Of a stretch of 64,000 nt of DNA, positions 7,045 to 16,218 are shown piece after piece. The DNA lies in NCBI RefSeq assembly GCF_024300825.1, contig NZ_CP101323.1, positions 62,001-126,000 of the forward strand, read 5' to 3'. Position 1 is the stretch's first letter, and every line of letters begins with the position of its first letter. The translations under genes and the position numbers were made by a program. The notes under the pieces were generated by a model. That model did no database searches. It was not told the DNA's origin and worked only from the letters and a program-made list of their open reading frames with translations. This stretch comes from Natronomonas gomsonensis. Its GTDB lineage: Archaea; Halobacteriota; Halobacteria; Halobacteriales; Haloarculaceae.

Positions 7045-8982
7045 ATGCACAAGACGGGTGATACGATTCACATCCTGCACGTCGATGACGATACCCGTCT
7101 CACGGAACTCGTTTCACGATTTCTCCAGAAGGAAGACGACCGATTCGATGTCCAAACGGCAGCCAACGCGGCGGAGGGATTGGAACGGCTCGAGGACGGG
7201 GAGTTCGATTGTATCATCTCGGACTACGACATGCCCGGACAGAACGGTATCGACTTCCTCAGGACGGTTCGCGAGGAGTACTCGAACCTCCCGTTCGTTC
7301 TGTACACGGGGAAAGGCTCCGAGGAGGTCGCAAGCGAGGCGATTCGCGCCGGGGTGACCGATTACCTCCAGAAGGACACCGGCACCGACCAGTACACGTT
7401 GCTGTCGAATCGAGTCCGAAACGCGGTCGAAAGCTACCGGGCAAACCAGCAAGCAGAGGCAGTACAACGAGTCAATACGGTCGTTCGGAACATCGACGGC
7501 GTTCTCGTCCGTGCGACGACCCGAAGCGAGGTCGACGACAACGTCTGTGAGATTCTCAGCGATGCGGAGCCGTATCAGTTCGCCTGGATAGGCGAGTACG
7601 ACCCCGAATCCCGAACCGTCGTGCCACGGAGTTCCGCCGGCATCGAGGCCGATTATCTCGAAGCGGTCGAGATAACTACCGACCGGAGTCCAACGGGGCG
7701 TGGCCCCACCGGACAGGCGGTCCAAACCGGCGAGATTGCGGTGATGCAGAACATCCCCGGCGACCCCGCATACGAGCCGTGGCGGGAGGCAGCCCTCGAA
7801 CGTGGATACCGGTCCAGTGCCGCCGTCCCGCTCGTCCACGAGGGAACGATGTACGGAGTTTTGAACGTCTATGCAGACCGCACGTTCGCGTTCGACGAAC
7901 GCGAACGGCAGTTGCTCTCGAGCGTCGGCGGAACGATAGCCCACGCCCTCCATCGAATCGAACTCCAGCAGGAGTACACCGACCAGTATCGGACGCTCTT
8001 CGAGGAGGCCCCGGTGATGGTGGTGTTCACGAGAGCCGTCGATGGAGAGCCGATTATCGAGGACTGCAACCGGGCGTTCGCAGAACGGCTCGGATACTCC
8101 CGTGAGGAACTCCGCGGGACGCCGCTGTCCGACCACTACACCGAAACGTCGACGGGAGAACTGCTCGAGCGCGACGGCTACGAGCGCGCGTTGACCGGCG
8201 AGTTCCTCCGCGAACAACGGACGTTGGTGACTCGTGAGGGACGAGAAATACTCACCGTTCTCCGAGCGACACCCCGGCGAGACCGGGACGGCGAAATTAT
8301 CGGAACGCACGCGCTGTATCTCGATATCACGGACGAACAACAGGTGCGGGAGCTCCGACGACAGAACGACCGACTGGAGGAGTTCGCCAGCGTCCTGTCC
8401 CACGACCTCCGGAACCCACTCAGCGTCGCCAAGGGGCGGTTAGAACTCGCTGCAGAGGAGTGTGATAGCGAAGACCTCGAACACGTCCGGAAGGCACACG
8501 ACCGAATGGAAGCGTTAATCGAAGACCTCCTCACGCTGGCCCGGGAGGGCGCGGCCGTGACGGACCGGGAACCTGTCGAGGTATCGTCGCTGGTCGAGCG
8601 GTGTTGGTCGAACGTCGAAACCGCAGACGCTACCCTACGCACGGAAGCCGACCGGACGGTGCTGGCCGACGAGAGTCGCCTCAAGCAGGTGTTCGAGAAC
8701 CTCATCCACAACGCCGTGGAACACGGCGGCGAGGATGTGACGGTGACGTTCGGCGAACTGGACGACGGTATTTACGTCGAGGACGACGGGTCTGGCATCC
8801 CGGCCGACGACCACGACGACGTCTTCGAAACCGGCTACTCGACGAGAGAGGAGGGAACCGGCTTCGGGTTGAGTATCGTCGAAGGAATCGTCGAAGCCCA
8901 CGACTGGGCCATTGAGGTGACCGACGGCGCCGACGGTGGGGCACGATTCGAAATCACCGGTATCGATTTCGCAGACAGATAG
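7045..8982 (+). CDS. Hybrid sensor histidine kinase: receiver-GAF-PAS-kinase
   Basis: 645 residues. Domains in order: N-terminal response-regulator receiver (1-125) with ILHVDDD acidic pocket, phosphoacceptor Asp60 (IISDYDMPG) and Lys110; GAF-like domain about 145-305; PAS about 313-432 (FEEAPVMVVFTRA); HisKA with LSHDLRNPLS (His453); HATPase with NLIHNAVEHGG, DDGSGIPADD and GTGFGLSIV. No membrane helix is present, so it is a cytoplasmic sensor. This receiver-first architecture is common in haloarchaea. No dedicated response regulator lies next to it, so its partner is unknown. Confidence 0.9.
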   Translation: MHKTGDTIHILHVDDDTRLTELVSRFLQKEDDRFDVQTAANAAEGLERLEDGEFDCIISDYDMPGQNGIDFLRTVREEYSNLPFVLYTGKGSEEVASEAIRAGVTDYLQKDTGTDQYTLLSNRVRNAVESYRANQQAEAVQRVNTVVRNIDGVLVRATTRSEVDDNVCEILSDAEPYQFAWIGEYDPESRTVVPRSSAGIEADYLEAVEITTDRSPTGRGPTGQAVQTGEIAVMQNIPGDPAYEPWREAALERGYRSSAAVPLVHEGTMYGVLNVYADRTFAFDERERQLLSSVGGTIAHALHRIELQQEYTDQYRTLFEEAPVMVVFTRAVDGEPIIEDCNRAFAERLGYSREELRGTPLSDHYTETSTGELLERDGYERALTGEFLREQRTLVTREGREILTVLRATPRRDRDGEIIGTHALYLDITDEQQVRELRRQNDRLEEFASVLSHDLRNPLSVAKGRLELAAEECDSEDLEHVRKAHDRMEALIEDLLTLAREGAAVTDREPVEVSSLVERCWSNVETADATLRTEADRTVLADESRLKQVFENLIHNAVEHGGEDVTVTFGELDDGIYVEDDGSGIPADDHDDVFETGYSTREEGTGFGLSIVEGIVEAHDWAIEVTDGADGGARFEITGIDFADR

Positions 8983-9056
8983 TGGTCGTATTCGGTGGCG
9001 GGTCCATTGCTGGACCGTATCGCCGTCCTAAAACACTCGGATAGCGGACGCCGCGA

Positions 9057-9728
9057 CTACCGTTCGATGTCGACCGACTCGATTTCGACGTCGTCGTGGG
9101 GCTTGTCGTTGCGGCCCGTCGGGACGTTGCCGATTTCTTTGACCACGTCCATTCCGTCGACGACTTCGCCGAAGACGGCGTGTTTGTCGTCGAGATGCGG
9201 CTGGGCGTCCAGCGTGATGAAGAACTGACTGCCGTTGGTGTTGGGACCGGAGTTGGCCATCGAGAGGATACCGGCGCCGTCGTGGCGGAGTTCGGGGTGG
9301 AACTCGTCGTCGAACTCGTAGCCGGGGCCGCCGCGGCCGGTGCCCGTGGGGTCGCCGCCCTGAATCATGAAGTCCGCGATGATGCGGTGGAAGACGGTCC
9401 CTTCATACAGGGAGTCTCCGCGAATTTCGCCGGTCTCGGGGTCTTCCCACGTGGTCGTCTCGGGGGCCGGCTCGTCGTCGGCCGCGGGGTCGTGTTCCGC
9501 GAGGTTGAGGAAGTTCTCGACGGTTCGGGGTGCGCGCTCTTCGAACAGTTCGATGGTGATGTCGCCGTGGTTGGTTCCCAGGGTGACAGTCGGGTTGTCG
9601 CTCATACCCGATTCAGGCGCGGGCGTCGCAAAAGGCTGCCGACTGCTGTCGTCGCCGACACAGCCCGCGAGGGCGCCGCTCAGCAGCGCAGTCGCCGTCC
9701 CGAGAACCGCTCGACGAGTAGTTGACAT
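9057..9728 (-). CDS. Cyclophilin-type peptidyl-prolyl isomerase, Tat lipoprotein
   Basis: 223 residues. The N-terminus MSTTRRAVLGTATALLSGALAGC is a Tat signal plus lipobox, so the protein is exported and anchored outside the cell. The rest is a cyclophilin domain with FHRIIADFMIQGGDPTGTGRGGPGYEFDDE, SMANSGPNTNGSQFFIT and HAVFGEVVDGMDVV, including the catalytic Arg, Phe and Gln residues. It probably helps fold Tat-exported proteins on the cell surface. Monocistronic, divergent from a small regulator gene. Confidence 0.92.
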   Translation of the reverse strand: MSTTRRAVLGTATALLSGALAGCVGDDSSRQPFATPAPESGMSDNPTVTLGTNHGDITIELFEERAPRTVENFLNLAEHDPAADDEPAPETTTWEDPETGEIRGDSLYEGTVFHRIIADFMIQGGDPTGTGRGGPGYEFDDEFHPELRHDGAGILSMANSGPNTNGSQFFITLDAQPHLDDKHAVFGEVVDGMDVVKEIGNVPTGRNDKPHDDVEIESVDIER

Positions 9729-9792
9729 GGGACTCCTCCGATTCCGAGGAGCATAACCGCCCCGGAACCGTGTTTCCCCGTCTTCGCAACCG

Positions 9793-9798
9793 TTTATA
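9793..9798 (+). promoter_or_regulatory. TATA box for the HTH gene at 9821
   Basis: TTTATA lies 23-28 nt before the ATG at 9821, the spacing expected for leaderless haloarchaeal transcription, and supports that start codon. Confidence 0.6.
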
Positions 9799-9820
9799 GT
9801 CGTGGCTTAATACCACCAGT

Positions 9821-10201
9821 ATGGTTCGGGACCCGCTGTCGGACACCGACGACCCAGACCTCGAAATGGTCGTCGGGACGCTCGACGACGAGGACTGTCG
9901 AAACATCGTCCGACAACTCGACGAGCCTCGGACGGCGAGTGAGCTCGTCGAGCGGTGTGACATTCCGCGGTCGACCCTGTATCGGAAACTCGACCGGCTG
10001 ACGGAGTCGACGCTGCTGCGGGAGGGAACCGAAATACGGCAGGACGGCAGCCACGCCGGTCGCTACGAGGTCGACTTCACCGAGGTTATCGTCGAGTGCG
10101 ACGACGCCCGGGAGTTCGACATCGAAATCGAGCGGCCGGCCAGACGCGCCGACGAACGGCTGGCCGAACTGTGGTCGGAAGTCGGCAAGGAGGTTCGATA
10201 A
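9821..10201 (+). CDS. ArsR-like winged-helix transcriptional regulator
   Basis: 126 residues. The central region DDEDCRNIVRQLDEPRTASELVERCDIPRSTLYRKLDRLTESTLLREG is a winged helix-turn-helix with a recognition helix (IPRSTLYRKLDRL). The wing follows (GRYEVDF). It most resembles the haloarchaeal ArsR/PadR-like family commonly paired with a small membrane protein. The stop (TAA 10199-10201) overlaps the ATG of that membrane protein by one base, so the two are translationally coupled. The ligand and targets are unknown. Confidence 0.85.
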   Translation: MVRDPLSDTDDPDLEMVVGTLDDEDCRNIVRQLDEPRTASELVERCDIPRSTLYRKLDRLTESTLLREGTEIRQDGSHAGRYEVDFTEVIVECDDAREFDIEIERPARRADERLAELWSEVGKEVR

Positions 10202-10494
10202 TGGTTCACACGCAATCTACGGCCGGAATTCAACTCGCCATCGCAGTCGTAAAGACCCTCATCCTCGTCGTCGGCGGCGTCGTGACGTATCTCGCCTGGA
10301 GTGCCTACCGCCGGACCGGCGACCGGTCGCTGAAGTTCCTCTCGGTCGGATTCGCCTTCGTCGGCGTCGGCGTCCTCATCGCGGGGTTTACGTTCGAAAT
10401 ACTCGGGACGGACATCGGCATCGGCGTGCTCATTGAGGGCCTGTTCATCCTCACCGGCCTGAGCATCATTGCCTACTCGTTGCGCGTGCAGTGA
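10201..10494 (+). CDS. Small three-helix membrane protein (DUF7521-like), coupled to regulator
   Basis: 97 residues from ATG 10201, which overlaps the upstream stop (TAATG). Three hydrophobic helices are visible: IAVVKTLILVVGGVVTYLAW, FLSVGFAFVGVGVLIAGFTF and GVLIEGLFILTGLSIIAYSL, with a basic RRTGDRSLK loop after the first. The arrangement of a wHTH followed by a small membrane protein recurs in haloarchaea, which suggests a membrane sensor or anti-regulator pair. The DUF number is from memory; function is unknown. Confidence 0.8.
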   Translation: MVHTQSTAGIQLAIAVVKTLILVVGGVVTYLAWSAYRRTGDRSLKFLSVGFAFVGVGVLIAGFTFEILGTDIGIGVLIEGLFILTGLSIIAYSLRVQ

Positions 10495-10498
10495 ATCT

Positions 10499-10560
10499 CC
10501 GGGGGATTCTCAATTCTCACGCCGGATTCCCACCTCGGAGAACCGATTCTCAATCCCCGG
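10499..10560. repeat. Direct and inverted repeats upstream of the multicopper oxidase
   Basis: GATTCTCAAT occurs at 10505-10514 and again at 10545-10554, 40 bp apart on the same face of the helix. CCGGGGGATT at 10499-10508 is nearly mirrored by AATCCCCGG at 10552-10560. The block sits immediately upstream of the TATA-like box (10578-10587) of the oxidase gene, which is where a haloarchaeal activator would bind. Confidence 0.5.
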
Positions 10561-10577
10561 GAATCAATCTACCGTGC

Positions 10578-10587
10578 TTTACGTATA
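10578..10587 (+). promoter_or_regulatory. TATA-like box for the multicopper oxidase
   Basis: TTTACGTATA ends 22 nt before the ATG at 10609, consistent with leaderless transcription of the oxidase gene. Confidence 0.55.
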
Positions 10588-10608
10588 GCCTTACTACGTC
10601 GAACTGTA

Positions 10609-11745
10609 ATGACTGACAACATTGGCGCACCCGGAACGGATTTCTCGCGCCGAGATTTCGTGAAAGCGACTGGAACTATCGGCGTGGCGGGTCTCGCGGG
10701 CTGTTCGACTGGCTATCAGGGCCCGGCGCAGCAGTCGGCAGGAACCCAAGACGGTGAGCAACTGCCGCTCGCCGGTGCGCCGCAGGTCGTCGACGTGCAC
10801 GAACAGAACAATCAGGTGACGCTCCGCTCTGTCACCTCGCGTCTCGCCGCCCACCCCGGCGATTCGATGGGCGGCCCCGTCGAATTGCCCGCCGTCTGGG
10901 CGTGGCAGGCCGACGACCGAATGCCGAGCGTCCCCGGTCCCGTCATCCGGACGGTCGAGGGCGAGGACATCGAGGTGACACTGGACAACACCGACGCGAT
11001 ACACCCCCACACCCTCCACTTCCACGGCGTCCGGAAGACCTGGGAGAACGACGGCGTTCCGACGACGACGGGCATCACCGTCGCGCCCGGCGAGAAACAC
11101 ACCTATGAGATTCCCGCGAACGTGCCCGGAACGCACCTGTATCACTGCCACTACCAGACCCACCGGCACATCGACATGGGGATGTACGGCGTCTTCCGTG
11201 TCGACCCAGAGGGCTACGAGCGGGCCGATCAGGAGCTGTTCATGACGCTGAAGGACTGGGACTCCCGGCTCAACCGCCAGATAGCCGGCGAGGACGTCTC
11301 CTATAGCCCGCGTGACCGCTCCCCGGACGTGTTCACCATCAACGGCCGGTCGGCGCCACGGACGCTGCACCCCGAGGATGGCTCGCCGGTCATCGTCTCG
11401 CAGGGTGACACCGTCCGACTGCACCTCGCCAACAACGGCTACATGAGCCACCCGATTCACACGCACAACCACCGGTTCCGGCTCGTCCAGAAGGACGGCT
11501 CCGACGTGCCCGAAGCCGCCCAGTACGAACAGGACATCGTCAACGTCGCTCCCGCAGAACGGAAGACAATCGAGTTCGAGGCCGACGCAGACCCCGGCAT
11601 CTACCTCATCCACTGCCACAAGGTCAGCCACGCGATGAACGGTGACAGCTACCCAGGTGGGATGGTCGGCGCTATCGTCTACGAGGAGGCGATGGACACC
11701 GACCTCTTCGCCCAGTTGATGGACTACGCCGGCTACGAAGGCTGA
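10609..11745 (+). CDS. Two-domain multicopper oxidase, Tat-exported
   Basis: 378 residues. SRRDFVKATG (Tat motif) with LAGC lipobox at residues 29-32 indicates export by Tat and lipid anchoring. Domain 1 has HPHTLHFHG (132-140) and YHCHYQTHRHIDMGM (178-192); domain 2 has HPIHTHNH (281-288) and IHCHKVSHAM (334-343). These supply type 1 and trinuclear type 2/3 copper ligands, as in two-domain laccases and copper nitrite reductase relatives. The length fits a two-domain, trimeric enzyme. The substrate is unknown; metal oxidation (Cu(I), Mn(II)) or phenol oxidation is possible. Confidence 0.87.
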   Translation: MTDNIGAPGTDFSRRDFVKATGTIGVAGLAGCSTGYQGPAQQSAGTQDGEQLPLAGAPQVVDVHEQNNQVTLRSVTSRLAAHPGDSMGGPVELPAVWAWQADDRMPSVPGPVIRTVEGEDIEVTLDNTDAIHPHTLHFHGVRKTWENDGVPTTTGITVAPGEKHTYEIPANVPGTHLYHCHYQTHRHIDMGMYGVFRVDPEGYERADQELFMTLKDWDSRLNRQIAGEDVSYSPRDRSPDVFTINGRSAPRTLHPEDGSPVIVSQGDTVRLHLANNGYMSHPIHTHNHRFRLVQKDGSDVPEAAQYEQDIVNVAPAERKTIEFEADADPGIYLIHCHKVSHAMNGDSYPGGMVGAIVYEEAMDTDLFAQLMDYAGYEG

Positions 11746-11835
11746 GCGGATTCGGAGCCACGGTGTCGTTCGACCTCGTTTGACTGGTAGTAAATTTAAC
11801 ACCGCTTGGCCCGGACGGTCTGTCAGTGATTACCA

Positions 11836-13512
11836 GTGTCTGACGGGGACGTACGCGAAGCCGCGACCGAACGCGACAGCGAAACGACCGACTTCGACGC
11901 CGTCGTCGTCGGGGCGGGCTTTTCGGGACTGTACATGTTACACCGACTCCGAGAGTTGGGGCTGTCGGTGCGAGTCTACGAGAAGGGCGACGGCGTCGGC
12001 GGGACGTGGTACTGGAACCGCTATCCCGGCGCCCGCTGTGACAGCGAGAGCCACATCTACTGTTACTCCTTCGACGAGGACCTCTACGAGGTGTGGGAGT
12101 GGTCGGAACGCTACCCCGAACAGCCCGAAATCCTCGAGTATCTCAACTTCGCCGCCGACGAACTCGACCTCCGCCGGGACATCGCCTTCGAGACGGAGGT
12201 CACCTCGGCCAGCTACGACGACGAGGCGGCGACGTGGACCGTCGAGACGGCCGACGGCGATAGCGTCGAGACGCGCTTTTTCATCAGCGCCGTCGGCTGT
12301 CTCTCCGAACTGTTCAAACCCGACTTCGACGGCCTCGATACCTTCGACGGTGAGTGGTACCACACCGCCCGGTGGCCCCACGACGGCGTCGACCTCGACG
12401 GCAAGCACGTCGGCGTCGTCGGTACGGGGTCGACGGGCATCCAGTTCATCTCCGAGAATGCCTCGCGGGCGAGTCACCTGACGGTGTTCCAGCGGACGCC
12501 GAACTACGCCGTCCCCGCGCGGAACCGACCACTGGAAGCCGACGAGTACGAGGAGATACGCGACAACTACGACGCCATCTGGGAGCGGGCGCGCAACTCG
12601 CGGTTGGGGATGCCGTTCGAACCCGACGAAAACTCCGCACGCGGCCTCTCCGAAGACGAGATACGGGACATCTTAGAGGACCGCTGGCAACAGGGCGGTT
12701 TCCGCTTTTTGCACGCCTTCGAACCCGGCCACGTGTTGTCGAACGCCGAAACAAACGAAATCATCTCGGAGTTCATCCGCGAGAAGATTCGCGAACGGGT
12801 CGACGACCCCGAAACCGCTGAGAAGCTCGTCCCGACGGACCACCCCTACGCCTCCAAGCGGCCGCCGATGGATTACAACGACTACTACGGGACGTACAAC
12901 CGTGATAATGTCTCGCTGGTCGACGTGGACGCCAATCCGATAACCGAACTCACGCCAGACGGCGTCCGGACGACGGCCGACGAGTACGACATCGACGTGT
13001 TGGTCTTCGCGACGGGATTCGACGCGATGACCGGCGCCATCTTGGCGATGGATATCTACGGACGGGACGGTCGCTCACTGGAAGAGAAGTGGGCCGACGG
13101 TCCCACCACGTATCTCGGACTCGGCATCCATGACTTCCCGAACTGCTTCACCATCACCGGCCCACAGAGTCCCTCCGTGCTGACGAACATGCCGATGTCC
13201 ATCGAACAGCACGTCGAGTGGATAACCGACTGCATCGCCTACATGGACCGCGAGGGCTACGACCGCATCGAAGCGACCGCCGAATCCGAACAGCAGTGGG
13301 TCTCACAGACCAACATGCTGGCCGACAACATGCTGTTCTCGGAGGCCAAGTCGTGGTATCGCGGCGAGAACGTCCCCGGCAAGCCGGGCATCTTCACGCC
13401 ATTCCCGGGTGGTCTCGAAATGTATCGCGGCATCTGTGAACGGGTTGCCGAAGACGACTACGACGGCTTCGAACTCCGGCGGGCACCCGACGCCCCGACG
13501 GTCGAGCAGTAG
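11836..13512 (+). CDS. Flavin-containing Baeyer-Villiger-type monooxygenase
   Basis: 558 residues with a GTG start at 11836. FAD motif VVVGAGFSG (GxGxxG, 26-31), NADPH motif GTGSTG (196-201) and, between them, FDGEWYHTARWP (170-181), which matches the type I BVMO fingerprint FxGxxxHxxxWP exactly. GGTWYWNRYPGARCD and a late ATGFD motif are also typical. These enzymes insert oxygen next to a ketone carbonyl to give an ester or lactone. Cytoplasmic, monocistronic; the natural substrate (cyclic ketone or steroid-like) cannot be read from sequence. Confidence 0.9.
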   Translation: MSDGDVREAATERDSETTDFDAVVVGAGFSGLYMLHRLRELGLSVRVYEKGDGVGGTWYWNRYPGARCDSESHIYCYSFDEDLYEVWEWSERYPEQPEILEYLNFAADELDLRRDIAFETEVTSASYDDEAATWTVETADGDSVETRFFISAVGCLSELFKPDFDGLDTFDGEWYHTARWPHDGVDLDGKHVGVVGTGSTGIQFISENASRASHLTVFQRTPNYAVPARNRPLEADEYEEIRDNYDAIWERARNSRLGMPFEPDENSARGLSEDEIRDILEDRWQQGGFRFLHAFEPGHVLSNAETNEIISEFIREKIRERVDDPETAEKLVPTDHPYASKRPPMDYNDYYGTYNRDNVSLVDVDANPITELTPDGVRTTADEYDIDVLVFATGFDAMTGAILAMDIYGRDGRSLEEKWADGPTTYLGLGIHDFPNCFTITGPQSPSVLTNMPMSIEQHVEWITDCIAYMDREGYDRIEATAESEQQWVSQTNMLADNMLFSEAKSWYRGENVPGKPGIFTPFPGGLEMYRGICERVAEDDYDGFELRRAPDAPTVEQ

Positions 13513-13521
13513 TCGGTCGTC

Positions 13522-14586
13522 TCAGAACGACCGAAGCGCTTCGAGTTTCTCTGCCGCCGCGCCCGATTCGAGTGCGTCGCGGGCCGCCTCAAGGCCACCG
13601 CGGATGTCGTCGGCGTCGCCGCCCGCGTAGATGCGCAGGGCGGCGTTGACGGCGATTGCGTCGGCAAAGTTGTCCTCGCGGTCCCCCGACAGCACTTCTT
13701 CGGTAATCGTTGCGGAGTCGGCGGCCACGTCGTCGACGCCGAGGTCCTCCTCCTCGAAGTCCATGCCGTACTCCGGCGTCTCGATGTCGAAGTCGTCCAT
13801 CTCTTCGCCCTCGTTCCAGACAGCGACTTTCGTCGACCCCGGTCGCACGTCGTCGTAGCCCTCCATCCCCTGGAACATGACGACGCGGTCGACGGGTACG
13901 GTTTCGCTTTCCTGGAAGGTGTCGATGATGCGCTTGGCGTAGGGCAGGTGATAGAACGACCCGAGGTGCGTCGACGCCTCGGCGGGATTCGCCAGCGTCT
14001 CGATGGTGTTGACGAAGGTGCGGACGCCCATCATGTCGCGACGCTCTTCGAGGGCGGTAATCTCGGGTGCGAAGTTCGGCTGGTAGTAGAAGCCGAAGCC
14101 GACCTCGTCGGTCATCTCGGCCGACTCCTCGGGCGTGAGGTCGGTGCGGACGCCCAACTCGTCGAGGACGTGCTTGTAGGCGTCCTGTTTCTGCGTCGGG
14201 ACGCGGTCCCCGGAGTGGACGACGACGGGCGTGCCCGCGGCCGCGGCGACGAGGCCGGCGGCGACGCCGAAGATGGCGCTCCGGCCCTTGCCGTCGTAGT
14301 TCGCTCCGCAGTCGACGGGGTCACACTGCGGCGCGTACGTCTCGGTTCCCTCCGCCATCACGTCGATGTAGGCGGCCAGCTCCTCGGGCGTGTTGCGCTT
14401 CCAGCGGTTCGCCAGCCAGAAGGCACCCAGTGTCGTGTCGTCCGGTTCGAAATCGAGGATGCGACGGAACGCCTCGGCGGCCTGCTCGCGCGTCATGTCG
14501 TCGGCGGACTTGTGTCCGGAGCCGACGACTTCGGTCATCAGACGCTTGAGGGGCCACTCGCCGTATTTCTCGGTCGCTTGGGCCAT
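13522..14586 (-). CDS. Anthranilate phosphoribosyltransferase family protein (TrpD-like)
   Basis: 354 residues from ATG 14586; the upstream in-frame extension is not conserved-looking. An N-terminal helical domain (LKRLMTEVVGSGHKSADDMTREQAAEAFRRIL) is followed by CDPVDCGANYDGKGRSAIFGVAAGLVAAAAGTPVVVHSG, the family's phosphate/Mg-binding region, although the classical GTGGD motif is replaced by GANYDGKG. This places it with TrpD2/YbiB-like members rather than true TrpD. No tryptophan genes are adjacent, so another role is likely. Confidence 0.72.
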   Translation of the reverse strand: MAQATEKYGEWPLKRLMTEVVGSGHKSADDMTREQAAEAFRRILDFEPDDTTLGAFWLANRWKRNTPEELAAYIDVMAEGTETYAPQCDPVDCGANYDGKGRSAIFGVAAGLVAAAAGTPVVVHSGDRVPTQKQDAYKHVLDELGVRTDLTPEESAEMTDEVGFGFYYQPNFAPEITALEERRDMMGVRTFVNTIETLANPAEASTHLGSFYHLPYAKRIIDTFQESETVPVDRVVMFQGMEGYDDVRPGSTKVAVWNEGEEMDDFDIETPEYGMDFEEEDLGVDDVAADSATITEEVLSGDREDNFADAIAVNAALRIYAGGDADDIRGGLEAARDALESGAAAEKLEALRSF

Positions 14587-14692
14587 ACCGAAGATTGGGG
14601 CAGGGGCACAAAAACGTCCACGGTTGTCGCCTGTCACGGAACGGCCCGCCGGAACCGACGGACCCTAATCCCCGCCTGCCGTACCACCGGCA

Positions 14693-15742
14693 ATGAGCAC
14701 GTCGGCGGCCGACGACGCGGACTGGCGTTCGGACCTCGATGCGGTCGACGAAGCCCTCATCGACGGCTATCAGTCGGACTTCCCCGTTGAGCGGCGACCG
14801 TTCCGTCGCGTCGGGGCGGAACTCGGCATCGAAGAGGATGAAGCGCTCGAACGCGTGCGGCGACTCCGCGAAGCAGGCGTCTTCCGGCGCTTCGGAGCGG
14901 TGTTGAACCCGCCCGTTATCGGCGCGTCGACGCTGGCGGCGGTTCGCGCACCAGAGGAGCGCTTCGACGACATCGCCGACATCATCAACGGCTACCGGCA
15001 GGTCAACCACAACTACCGCCGCGACCACGAGTGGAACATGTGGTTCGTCGTCACGGCGGGGTCCCTCGACCGTCGCGACGAAATCCTCGAAGACATCGAG
15101 GAACGCACTGGCTGTGAGGTACTGAACCTCCCGATGTTGACGGATTTCTACATCGACCTGGAGTTCCCGGTCGTCAATTCGGACCGGTTCGCCCGGGAGT
15201 CGGTCGAACGGACCGAGGTGACGGCGACGCGAATCTCGGAGACGGCCGCGGCGGACCTCTCGGACCTCGATAAGGCGTTACTGCTGGAGATTCAGGACGG
15301 CTTCCCGCTGTCGATGACGCCCTACGAAGACGTGGCCGACGCCGTCGACGCGCCAGTCGAAGACGTTCTCGACGCCATCGAAGCGCTTCGCGCGGACGGC
15401 TGCATCAAGCGCATCGGCTGTGTCGTCAACCACGTCGTCACCGGCTTCGACGCCAACTGCATGGTCGTCTGGAACGTCCCCGACGAGGAACTCGATGCCC
15501 GCGGCGAGACCGTCGGCGAGTTGCCCTACGTGACGCTGTGTTATCACCGCCCCCGCCGGCCCGAGCAGGGGTGGCCCTACAACCTCTTTACGATGATTCA
15601 CGGCCGCGACCCCGAGGCCGTCGATGCGAAAATCGACGAACTCGCCGACGAGTACCTCCCCGTCGAACACGAGCGCCTGTACTCCACCGAGACGCTGAAA
15701 CAGACCGGCGCGCGCTACGACGACATCGTCACCGAGTCGTGA
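14693..15742 (+). CDS. ahbAB: Fused siroheme decarboxylase AhbA-AhbB
   Basis: 349 residues made of two homologous Lrp/AsnC-type halves. Each has a degenerate HTH (DEALIDGYQSDFPVERRPFRRVGAELG... and DKALLLEIQDGFPLSMTPYEDVADAVD...), the FRRFGAVLNP / IKRIGCVVNH strand, and NHNYRRDHEWNMWF versus YHRPRRPEQGWPYNLFTMIHGRD, which match the active-site histidine regions of siroheme decarboxylases. The reaction converts siroheme to 12,18-didecarboxysiroheme in the archaeal alternative haem route. In many organisms A and B are separate chains. CtaA at 59.9 kb shows that haem is needed here. Confidence 0.86.
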   Translation: MSTSAADDADWRSDLDAVDEALIDGYQSDFPVERRPFRRVGAELGIEEDEALERVRRLREAGVFRRFGAVLNPPVIGASTLAAVRAPEERFDDIADIINGYRQVNHNYRRDHEWNMWFVVTAGSLDRRDEILEDIEERTGCEVLNLPMLTDFYIDLEFPVVNSDRFARESVERTEVTATRISETAAADLSDLDKALLLEIQDGFPLSMTPYEDVADAVDAPVEDVLDAIEALRADGCIKRIGCVVNHVVTGFDANCMVVWNVPDEELDARGETVGELPYVTLCYHRPRRPEQGWPYNLFTMIHGRDPEAVDAKIDELADEYLPVEHERLYSTETLKQTGARYDDIVTES

Positions 15743-15796
15743 GCCTCGGCACCACGGCACAATCAATTTCTTGACGCCGACTCACGACGCCCGGAT

Positions 15797-16207
15797 ATGG
15801 ACGTTCGGGAGTTAACCGACGAGACGGAACGCCGCGAAGCGATTCCGATTCTCCGACAGTTGTGGACCGACGAGTCGCCCGCGGACGTACTCGCATGGAC
15901 CGGCGAGGACGACTACCGCTGTTTCGGCGGGTTCGTCGACGGTGAGTTAGTCGCCGTCGCGGGTGTCCTCGTTGCGGGCGTTCTCCATCACGCCCGTCAC
16001 GCGTGGCTCTACGACCTCGTCGTCGACGAACCACACCGCGGCGAGGGCTACGGCACCGAGTTGCTCCGCTTCGTCGAGTCGTGGGCGGACGCGGAGGACT
16101 GTGCGTTCCTCGCGTTGGCCTCGCCCGAATCGAAGACCGACACCCACGACTACTACCAGCGCCGCGGCTACGAGCGGTGGGGGTACGTCATCGAGAAGGA
16201 ACTGTAG
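15797..16207 (+). CDS. GNAT family N-acetyltransferase
   Basis: 136 residues. LVVDEPHRGEGYGTELLRFVESWA is the acetyl-CoA binding motif A (R/Q-x-x-G-x-G/A), preceded by WLYD at strand 4 and followed by CAFLALASPESKTDTHDYYQRRGYERWGYV, motif B. The acceptor substrate is unknown. Monocistronic, with an AT-rich box about 28 nt upstream; transcribed toward a small membrane-protein gene on the other strand. Confidence 0.86.
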   Translation: MDVRELTDETERREAIPILRQLWTDESPADVLAWTGEDDYRCFGGFVDGELVAVAGVLVAGVLHHARHAWLYDLVVDEPHRGEGYGTELLRFVESWADAEDCAFLALASPESKTDTHDYYQRRGYERWGYVIEKEL

Positions 16208-16218
16208 GGGCGGTCGCG

